From NCBI GenBank assembly GCA_021814895.1, contig JAKAHN010000014.1, forward strand, positions 1-10,798: 10,798 bases of DNA, read 5' to 3'. Shown here in pieces: positions 1 to 5,350 of this stretch (position 1 is the stretch's first letter; every line of letters starts with the position of its first letter). This stretch comes from a bacterium. GTDB taxonomy: Bacteria > Patescibacteriota > Minisyncoccia > Phycocordibacterales > 2-02-FULL-43-11. The position numbers and the translations under genes were made by a program. The notes below the pieces were generated by a model. It was not told the origin of the DNA. It did no database searches and saw only the letters and a program-made list of their open reading frames with translations.

Positions 1-100
1 AGGCGGCAAAACCGGCTATAATTAAAGCCGCTTCCCCCTCTACTACCGCCCCTAGAAACAAGGCCGGATAGCCGTAAGTGGTTATTAAGTCTTGCAACAT
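1..100 (-). CDS. DedA-family membrane protein, N-terminal fragment
   Basis: Only the first 33 codons are inside the window; the gene runs off the left edge. Translation from the ATG at 98-100 begins MLQDLITTYGYPALFLGAVV and continues with EGEAALIIAGFAA. This is the DedA/SNARE-associated (VTT) family start: a short amphipathic lead, then Y-G-Y-x-A-L-F-L-G, then the conserved E-G-E and a hydrophobic stretch with AGF. DedA proteins are polytopic inner-membrane proteins implicated in lipid flipping and membrane homeostasis (family knowledge). The open frame is uninterrupted to base 1. An extended -10 promoter lies about 35 bases upstream, so the gene is probably transcribed separately from the nucleotidyltransferase gene before it. 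The subfamily and exact substrate cannot be told from this fragment. Confidence 0.8.
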   Translation of the reverse strand, partial: MLQDLITTYGYPALFLGAVVEGEAALIIAGFAA

Positions 101-134
101 AATGAATATCACACCTAAGGGCGTGACGACATAA

Positions 135-143
135 ATTGTAGCA
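135..143 (-). promoter_or_regulatory. Extended -10 promoter for the dedA-like gene
   Basis: On the minus strand the sequence reads TGC-TACAAT, an extended -10 element (TGn followed by a 5/6 match to TATAAT). A start around base 128 would give a 5' leader of about 28 bases before the ATG at 100. No good -35 box is seen, which is usual for extended -10 promoters. The element sits in the 89-base gap after the nucleotidyltransferase stop codon. Confidence 0.5.
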
Positions 144-189
144 CAAATTATTTAAAAAACCGACCTTTTATCACTGAGTAATTTAAAGA

Positions 190-1035
190 TTAAGAGTTGC
201 CTTTTATAACCCTTTTCAAAAGTTCTTTGTATGACTTAGCATTATTAACAGCAATCCAACAATTAGCGGGAATACTAACCGCGCCTAATTTATTTTTTTT
301 AGCCAAAATCGGAAAAAGAACGCTCTCAAAGTCGGCTTTTTTGTTCAAATCGAAATACTTATCAAAATAACTGAAAATCTCCGGAGATAAAATCGTAACG
401 CCAATATGGGTGGGGATAGGAATAAGCGGATACATTTCTATCTGGCTTACTATATTATTAACTATCTTCATACCGGTAAAACTATAAGGGGTCTCCTCGA
501 CTACCACCACAGTCGCCAAGGCTCTTTTCTTTTTGCTGTGAATATGACCCTCAATAATATGTCTCGGGAAACTGCCTGGAAAATCCAAAATAACATCGTC
601 CGGATTATGGACAATAATATGATGCTGTTTAGAAATCGTGCCGTTTAAAATAGCATTTTTTATCGCTCCGCCTTTGCCGACTGGTTTTTCCGGATCGTAA
701 CTGTAACGAATGCTGACACCTAAGGCCGAGCCGTCGCCAATTCTTTTCTCAATGGAAGTGGCGTTATGAAAAACTAGAGCGACAAAATTTTTAAAACCGG
801 CATCACGATACAATTTTATTGCCATCTCTATCATTGTGTCCCTTGTCGGCAAAAGAAAGGCGTTTTTATTAACAGGCGCGCCGTTCGTCACTTCGGTAAA
901 ACGCAGACTTTCTCCGCCAGCCATCAAAACAACCGTTGTATTATCAACAAAATTCTTCCACTCCTTTTCAGAAATTTTCTTTGGTTTCTTAATGTGGCTT
1001 ATTTTCTTTTTTAACTCCTTAAGTGCTTTTTTCAT
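190..1035 (-). CDS. Nucleotidyltransferase (sugar-1-phosphate NTP transferase-like)
   Basis: 281 aa. The N-terminal 30 residues are Lys-rich. A GT-A/Rossmann-like nucleotidyltransferase core follows: VVLMAGGESLRF at residues 35-46 is a variant of the GGxGxRL nucleotide-binding loop; residues 100-128 (G-D-G-S-A-L-G-V-S-I, then P-V-G-K-G-G-A-I) match the LGV-I-Y-x-P-x-G-x-x-G-A block of this family; NPDDVI at 144-149 occupies the position of the metal-binding D. Such enzymes couple a sugar phosphate to an NTP to make NDP-sugars for cell envelope glycans. The canonical lysine motif (K-P-M/L-x-P) after the loop is altered to PVNKNAFLLP, so the substrate is uncertain. It is the last gene of the nine-gene cluster, 19 bases after a Nudix gene. 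No clear Shine-Dalgarno precedes the ATG. Confidence 0.75.
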   Translation of the reverse strand: MKKALKELKKKISHIKKPKKISEKEWKNFVDNTTVVLMAGGESLRFTEVTNGAPVNKNAFLLPTRDTMIEMAIKLYRDAGFKNFVALVFHNATSIEKRIGDGSALGVSIRYSYDPEKPVGKGGAIKNAILNGTISKQHHIIVHNPDDVILDFPGSFPRHIIEGHIHSKKKRALATVVVVEETPYSFTGMKIVNNIVSQIEMYPLIPIPTHIGVTILSPEIFSYFDKYFDLNKKADFESVLFPILAKKNKLGAVSIPANCWIAVNNAKSYKELLKRVIKGNS

Positions 1036-1054
1036 ATAAAATTCGGTGGGTTTA

Positions 1055-1489
1055 TTATATCCTGTCTTTATACGAATTCAAGAAATGTGGCAACTGGGAA
1101 TGTAACGGTTCCGGATAATCTCCGATTTTAAACCATTTCACCTCATCAAATTTATGAGGTTCACCATTCTTTACCATATTACGATCAACCAAAACTTTAA
1201 AATCTAAAGAGATCCAATGAGTTTTCTTGCCGTTATTTCCCCTATGAACATCTCTGTAACCAAGAAATTCAAAGCCTAAAACTTCAGTGCTGTATTCTTC
1301 TTTGATTTCTTTCTTCAGAGTATTTTCCACTGTATCGCCAAACTCCAATCCTCCGCCACCGATATCCCACCGACCATGTTCATCCCGACAATTCTTGCTT
1401 CGCTTGGCGAGCAAAACATTTCCCGCCCCATCGTGGCAAAAATAAACAATCGTGATCCCGGTATAATCTTCGCCTTTTTTCCCGTTCAT
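1055..1489 (-). CDS. Nudix hydrolase with variant box (Nudix 1)
   Basis: 144 aa, a single Nudix domain. The Nudix box is at residues 46-68, GGLEFGD then TVENTLK then KEIKEEYST. Compared with GX5EX7REUXEEXGU, the first Glu is Asp52, the Arg is Lys60 and the late Gly is Ser67, while the catalytic E61, E64 and E65 are present. RWDIGGGGLEFGD and the later block YRDVHRGNNGKKTHWISLDF give a subfamily flavour, but I cannot name a substrate. Family members hydrolyse nucleoside diphosphates linked to another moiety, in the cytoplasm and dependent on Mg2+. The gene starts 9 bases after the M29 peptidase stop and precedes the nucleotidyltransferase by 19 bases, consistent with cotranscription. Confidence 0.88.
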   Translation of the reverse strand: MNGKKGEDYTGITIVYFCHDGAGNVLLAKRSKNCRDEHGRWDIGGGGLEFGDTVENTLKKEIKEEYSTEVLGFEFLGYRDVHRGNNGKKTHWISLDFKVLVDRNMVKNGEPHKFDEVKWFKIGDYPEPLHSQLPHFLNSYKDRI

Positions 1490-1498
1490 AATTTATAA

Positions 1499-2713
1499 TT
1501 ATAAAATAAACTGCCCGTTTTTATATATGACCTTTGTCTTTCCATTTTTTAGATAAGCGGTTACCGTCCTTGGCGCAGTGGAAATTATATCAGTATGGAC
1601 CGACGAATCGTTGTAACCGAGTTCCTGCCAATCTTCCGGTGAAAGCTCACCAAGGTCGCCTTCGTAACAATCATGATAAGAATTGCCGAGCGCCAAATGA
1701 GTATTGCCGTTTGGCCCCCCGATATTTTCATCAAACAATGTCTCAGCCATAAATTTCGTAATACGCGAAAAACGACGGTCAGTCAAAGAATACTCGCCAA
1801 TCTTGTCGGCATGTTTGGTTCTAATCATTTCTTTCAATAATTTTTCGTTTTTTCTGGCTTTTGCCTTAACCACTTGGCCGTTCTTAAACCACAACTCTAT
1901 GCCCTCAATAAGCCCGCCATAGCGATAAAGCGGTTGATTGAACCTAATCCATCCTTCCGTTCCTCTCCAATCCGGAGAGGTAAACAATTCAAAAGAAGGA
2001 ATGTTCCGCCCGCTTCCACCCATCCATCGGCGTTTTTTGCCAAGATGAACCCATAAATCGGCATCGGGACCGACAACGTGAAGTTTTTCAATAAACAAAG
2101 CGTTCAATTTAACCCGTGTTTTTTCCAAATTTTTATAAAGATTTTTCCATTCTTTTATCGGGTCTGGTTTGTCCAAAAAACAAGCTTTGATAATTTGTTG
2201 CCAATACGCCTTGAGAGACATTCGCGCTTCTTTCGCTTCCGCTTCCGTTCCGTAAAGAGCTAGCGTCCAGGTAAATTTGCCGGCGTTCTCTTTATGATTT
2301 CGCCAATCCATATACGGCTTCCAAGCCAACCCCCTCTGCATAATTTTTTTCGGGTCAATACCTTCAAGTTCTCGTTTATCAATTTCGCTTAAAATAAAAA
2401 TGCTGTGGTCAACCTGGTCAACCATTCCGCGCGCATATTTATCGGGGAAAAAATCAAGCTGATGCGGTTTGGCATGCAAGAAAAAATCGCGGTCAAAAGG
2501 AAACCTGTCTCCGGAATCCGGTCGATAATCGCCGATTACGTGCCCGCCGGCTTTCAAAATGGCGATTTTCAATTCGCGGTAAAGCGGTTTGGCCACTTCG
2601 TAAGCGACCAGATGAACCACCTCGCCTTTCCTTATACCCTTACCACTGTTTAGAGCGAAGTTCACTAACACGTCGGCGTATCTTTCTAAAATTTTTTTGG
2701 GCGGTTGATACAT
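1499..2713 (-). CDS. M29-family (thermophilic-type) metalloaminopeptidase
   Basis: 404 aa, the usual length for family M29 (AmpS/PepS/aminopeptidase T). The expected dinuclear-metal ligand set Glu-Glu-His-Tyr-His-Asp is visible as E242 (in FELFTSP), E307 (in KIGEYSL), H339 and Y346 (in NTHLALGNSYHD), and H373 and D375 (in SVHTDII). The spacings, 65 residues between the two Glu, 7 between His and Tyr and 2 between His and Asp, match what I recall for the family. The N-terminal half is the M29 substrate-selective domain. Cytosolic exopeptidases of this family release N-terminal amino acids from peptides. A peptidase inside a Nudix operon is unexpected; recycling of small metabolites is the only common theme. 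It starts 32 bases after Nudix 2, the widest gap in the cluster, but I see no convincing promoter there. Confidence 0.88.
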   Translation of the reverse strand: MYQPPKKILERYADVLVNFALNSGKGIRKGEVVHLVAYEVAKPLYRELKIAILKAGGHVIGDYRPDSGDRFPFDRDFFLHAKPHQLDFFPDKYARGMVDQVDHSIFILSEIDKRELEGIDPKKIMQRGLAWKPYMDWRNHKENAGKFTWTLALYGTEAEAKEARMSLKAYWQQIIKACFLDKPDPIKEWKNLYKNLEKTRVKLNALFIEKLHVVGPDADLWVHLGKKRRWMGGSGRNIPSFELFTSPDWRGTEGWIRFNQPLYRYGGLIEGIELWFKNGQVVKAKARKNEKLLKEMIRTKHADKIGEYSLTDRRFSRITKFMAETLFDENIGGPNGNTHLALGNSYHDCYEGDLGELSPEDWQELGYNDSSVHTDIISTAPRTVTAYLKNGKTKVIYKNGQFIL

Positions 2714-2745
2714 AATATAAATTAAAAATTTCTTATTTTGGCAGT

Positions 2746-3225
2746 TTACAACACTTCCTGTCCGTCTTCAAGATAAACAATCCTGTCCTTTTTATAAGTC
2801 TCAATTGACGCCATTACCGCTCTTGCCGTATGTTTGCTCAACTTATTTGGTAATTCTGAAACATCAACAAACTCCATACCTTCCAGCTCGGATTCTTGAA
2901 TTTTTATTTTTGCAATTTGTTCATCAGATAAAACTCCGCCAAAAAACAAAAAACGTAAAGCATCCCCCCAAGAAGAAGTCACGCCATTGTGAATATAATC
3001 AATTCCAAAAAATTTTAAATCAGTCCTTTTAAACTCCAAAGAGAGTTCCTCTTTAATCTCACGAACACAGCCATCAATTGGAGATTCTCCTTCTTCAACA
3101 CCACCTCCGGGCATAAGCCAGTTATCCTTATAATTTGGCTTAACGATTAAAACTTTTCCTTCTTTATTAAAAAATAAAGCCGCCGCGGCAACTTGTTTTT
3201 TATTTTTTGGCCCGCCTATTCCCAT
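2746..3225 (-). CDS. Nudix hydrolase (Nudix 2)
   Basis: 159 aa, one Nudix domain with a near-perfect box at residues 41-63: G41, E47, R55, E56, E59 and E60 in place (GGVEEGESPIDGC then VREIKEELSL); only the late Gly is Ser62. W36-L-M-P-G-G precedes it, as in many MutT-like proteins. The substrate is not recognisable. The ATG lies inside the last codons of the MTH1-like gene, overlapping it by 10 bases, which suggests translational coupling. The C-terminal tail ending in LEDGQEVL is family-typical in length and not a recognised domain. Confidence 0.88.
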   Translation of the reverse strand: MGIGGPKNKKQVAAAALFFNKEGKVLIVKPNYKDNWLMPGGGVEEGESPIDGCVREIKEELSLEFKRTDLKFFGIDYIHNGVTSSWGDALRFLFFGGVLSDEQIAKIKIQESELEGMEFVDVSELPNKLSKHTARAVMASIETYKKDRIVYLEDGQEVL

Positions 3226-3698
3226 TTTGAATCAGTAATTTCTTTTAGCGAATAATCTTTCACCTTGTCATTTTCATCAAAAACGAACTTTCCGCGGAAT
3301 TTCTTGTTACGCATAAAGTATGGAAACCAGTATACATCATCAGGCCACATCTCGCCAAAAGGGATTTCATCGGCAAAAAACCATTTCGGCGACATCTCTT
3401 CAGATTCCTTAGGTTCACCCTTGAATTCTTTTCCTTTAAAAATATGAACCTCTAGTAAATCGGCACCGTCTTGCCACTCAAACTCACTAATACCGATTTT
3501 TTCAATCTCATCAACTTTGATTCCCGCTTCTTCTAAGAGTTCTCTTTTTGCCGCCCCTTCTATTGTTTCCCCTTTTTCAACTTTGCCACCAAAACCGTTC
3601 CAGCGACCTTCTCCCAACCCCCTTTTCTTTTTACCCAAAAGAATCCGCGGGTGATCGTGGATAATAACAAGGGTCATAATTTTTTTATTTTTTTCCAT
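3216..3698 (-). CDS. MTH1/NUDT1-like Nudix hydrolase (8-oxo-dGTP diphosphatase-like)
   Basis: 160 aa from the ATG at 3696-3698. A GTG at 3711-3713 would add five residues but is less likely: the ATG aligns with the start of human MTH1, while the GTG increases overlap with the gene before it. Counting from the ATG, the Nudix box is at about residues 38-60 (GKVEKGETIEGAA then KRELLEEAGI, fully canonical). MTH1 hallmarks are present: WNGFGGKV, with the Asn that contacts the purine base; EMWPDDVYWFP, with the two Asp that read 8-oxoguanine; and a C-terminal K-K-F-x-G-x-F-x-F-x-x-x-D-x-x-x-D-Y-x-L-x-E block. MTH1 hydrolyses oxidised purine dNTPs so that they are not put into DNA. It overlaps the DUF1653 gene by 14 bases and Nudix 2 by 10. 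Confidence 0.9.
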   Translation of the reverse strand: MEKNKKIMTLVIIHDHPRILLGKKKRGLGEGRWNGFGGKVEKGETIEGAAKRELLEEAGIKVDEIEKIGISEFEWQDGADLLEVHIFKGKEFKGEPKESEEMSPKWFFADEIPFGEMWPDDVYWFPYFMRNKKFRGKFVFDENDKVKDYSLKEITDSKWE

Positions 3699-3918
3699 CG
3701 CTTTGTTCAACACTTAAAAATTTAAACCTAGGAATTTTTTTCCCGTTAACGTAAACTTTTTCCGCAAACATATCTGCAGATCGAATCCAAAATTGCTTTT
3801 TTCCATAAAGCGCCTGATAAACCACAAATTCTTCTAAGGTCTCGCTGTGTTTAGCAACTCCAAAAACTTTATAATTTTTACCTTTAAAATGACGATAATT
3901 TCCTTTTTTAATCTTCAT
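3685..3918 (-). CDS. DUF1653-domain small protein
   Basis: 77 aa from the ATG at 3916-3918; a TTG at 3928-3930 is possible but would overlap the upstream gene. The whole protein is the DUF1653 domain: GNYRHFKGKNYKVFGVAKHS, then E-T-x-E-E-x-V-V-Y-Q-A-L-Y-G-x-x-x-F-W-I-R, and MFxEKVxVNGKKIPRF. The domain is a small beta-rich module of unknown function that I have seen alone or linked to Nudix genes. The ATG follows the stop of Nudix 4 with a single base between, and the end overlaps the MTH1-like gene by 14 bases. It is therefore locked between two Nudix genes and is likely translated together with them, hinting at a role linked to them. Confidence 0.85.
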   Translation of the reverse strand: MKIKKGNYRHFKGKNYKVFGVAKHSETLEEFVVYQALYGKKQFWIRSADMFAEKVYVNGKKIPRFKFLSVEQSDGKK

Positions 3919-3919
3919 A

Positions 3920-4348
3920 TTAAAAATCAAAATACTTCTTATCTTTATTATAACTCAAAATCATCAGACGGCTCGCCTCAAAAAGCGGTCTCGGTAACTT
4001 ATTTAAAGGAAACCATTGCCAATTGGCCGTTTTGTCTGGTTCAAGATTTTTCGGTTCACCGCTTTTCCAACCAGCGACAAAACCTATCAAAACATAATGT
4101 TTGCCATATTTTCTAATGTTTGCAACGCATTGAAAGCGTAAATTTTTTATTTTTACTCCGCACTCTTCGGCAATTTCCCTTAAAACGCACTCCTTTAAGG
4201 TCTCGCCGTATTCCAAATGCCCGCCAGGAAAACTCCAAACACCAACACCATGAGAACTGCCGTTCCCCCTCTTACCAATTAAAATCTTCCTTTTCTTAAA
4301 AATCATTACACCGACTGCCGGCAACGGTCTTGGCTTAATTGTTTTCAT
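3920..4348 (-). CDS. Nudix hydrolase (Nudix 4, NUDT15/MutT-like)
   Basis: 142 aa. The Nudix box at residues 43-65 is canonical: G43, E49, R57, E58, E61, E62 and G64 (GHLEYGETLKECV then LREIAEECGV). The approach RPLPAVGVMIF, the loop SSHGVGVWSFPGGHLEYGE and a C-terminal R-P-L-F-E-A-S resemble NUDT15-type and related MutT-like nucleotide hydrolases, but this is a resemblance and not a substrate assignment. It lies 9 bases after Nudix 5 and one base before the DUF1653 start codon (TAA-T-ATG), so it belongs to the same transcription unit. Confidence 0.88.
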   Translation of the reverse strand: MKTIKPRPLPAVGVMIFKKRKILIGKRGNGSSHGVGVWSFPGGHLEYGETLKECVLREIAEECGVKIKNLRFQCVANIRKYGKHYVLIGFVAGWKSGEPKNLEPDKTANWQWFPLNKLPRPLFEASRLMILSYNKDKKYFDF

Positions 4349-4357
4349 AAAATAAAA

Positions 4358-4765
4358 TTAAATACGGTTCAAAATTTTTGCAAAATACACATCTAGACCC
4401 TTCAAAGCCAAAAGCTCTTCCTTACTTAACCACTTATAATCATCATTCTCGGTTTTATCCAAAACAATCTTGCCCTCGGCTTCACCGACATAAGTTAAAC
4501 GGACAATATGCCTTTGTGTTTTTAAGATATCTTGCGCGGCAATAAGTTTCGGCTCACCGACAATTTTCAGTTTTGTCTCTTCAAATACTTCCCGCGACAA
4601 ATTTTCCATCAAACTAGTCCCAAGGTTTATTCTTCCTCCTACAATATCCCAAGCATCTTTAACCTCCGGATACTTTTCAGCCGAGCGATGAATCAAAAGA
4701 TATTTGCCATCTTTGTTTTTCAGCAGTATCTTTACCCCAACTTGTAATAATATATTATTCTCCAT
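4358..4765 (-). CDS. Nudix hydrolase with degenerate box (Nudix 5)
   Basis: 135 aa, one Nudix fold. The box at residues 44-66 reads GRINLGTSLMENLS then REVFEETKL. R58, E59, E62 and E63, which bind the catalytic metals, are kept; the first Glu is Thr50 and the late Gly is Lys65. The lead VGVKILLKNKDGKYLLIHRS and WDIVGGRINLG are typical of the superfamily. Catalysis is probably retained but specificity is unknown. It begins 7 bases after the HIT gene. Confidence 0.85.
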   Translation of the reverse strand: MENNILLQVGVKILLKNKDGKYLLIHRSAEKYPEVKDAWDIVGGRINLGTSLMENLSREVFEETKLKIVGEPKLIAAQDILKTQRHIVRLTYVGEAEGKIVLDKTENDDYKWLSKEELLALKGLDVYFAKILNRI

Positions 4766-4772
4766 AAAAATT

Positions 4773-5222
4773 TTATAAATTTAACTTTACCACTTCGGCA
4801 ACTGCCCGCAACTCTTCCTCCGGCGAAATTTCTCTCGTCCCAGGTCTGTACAAAAATTTCCGCGGATCATATTCGTAAATTCCCGTATCGCCCGCCTTTC
4901 TTGGCACTATATGAATATGCAGGTGATCTACCACCTGACCGGCCGAAACGCCTTCGTTCCAAGCAATGTTAAAACCTTCAGCGCCAAAACCTTTTTTCAA
5001 ACTTTCTTTTAATTTTATAATCAAATCTGTCACTGCCAAAATTTCTTCCTTTGAGAAATTCTCAATTTTAGAAATATGCCTTACAGGACAAACCAAAATA
5101 TGGCCTGGCACAATCGGAATGTTGGTCGGAAAAGCCATAACCAAATCGTTTTTATAGACAAATCTTAACGATATATTTTTATCGTCGCAAAACGGACAAG
5201 TTGTTTTTACATCTCTGATCAT
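4773..5222 (-). CDS. HIT-family (histidine triad) nucleotide hydrolase/transferase
   Basis: 149 aa. The histidine triad HLHIHIVPR at residues 100-108 (H100, H102, H104) is intact and preceded by NEGVSAGQVVDH, the family's nucleotide-contact block. An N-terminal CPFC (C9, C12) and H49 in PVRHI suggest the structural zinc site found in one HIT branch. HIT proteins hydrolyse or transfer nucleoside monophosphates (AMP-lysine, Ap4A or similar). The 40-residue tail after the triad is longer than in Hint proteins and reminiscent of Ap4A-phosphorylase-like branches. It is the first gene of the nine-gene cluster. The upstream 128 bases hold a palindrome; I could not fix a promoter there. No obvious Shine-Dalgarno precedes ATG 5220-5222. 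Confidence 0.88.
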   Translation of the reverse strand: MIRDVKTTCPFCDDKNISLRFVYKNDLVMAFPTNIPIVPGHILVCPVRHISKIENFSKEEILAVTDLIIKLKESLKKGFGAEGFNIAWNEGVSAGQVVDHLHIHIVPRKAGDTGIYEYDPRKFLYRPGTREISPEEELRAVAEVVKLNL

Positions 5223-5301
5223 AATTTTCTTATCAAGATATCAACCTGTAAAATTATTATTTGATGCCTAATTAACTTTACGCCCCGTGACACTTTTTAT
5301 A

Positions 5302-5332
5302 TCCCAGTAGCAGAGCAGAGCTCGCTACGGGA
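5302..5332. repeat. GC-rich imperfect palindrome between secA and the HIT gene
   Basis: Plus-strand arms TCCC / GTAGC / GAGC pair with GCTC / GCTAC / GGGA around an AGA loop, giving 13 base pairs with two single-A bulges. It starts 18 bases past the secA stop codon in the direction of transcription. There is no T-run directly after the stem on either strand, so it is at best a weak terminator for secA. Next to it on the plus strand is a short CTTCG-CTTCG-CTCG run. It is far more GC-rich than its surroundings and may be a dispersed repeat. Confidence 0.5.
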
Positions 5333-5350
5333 CTTCGCTTCGCTCGTTTT

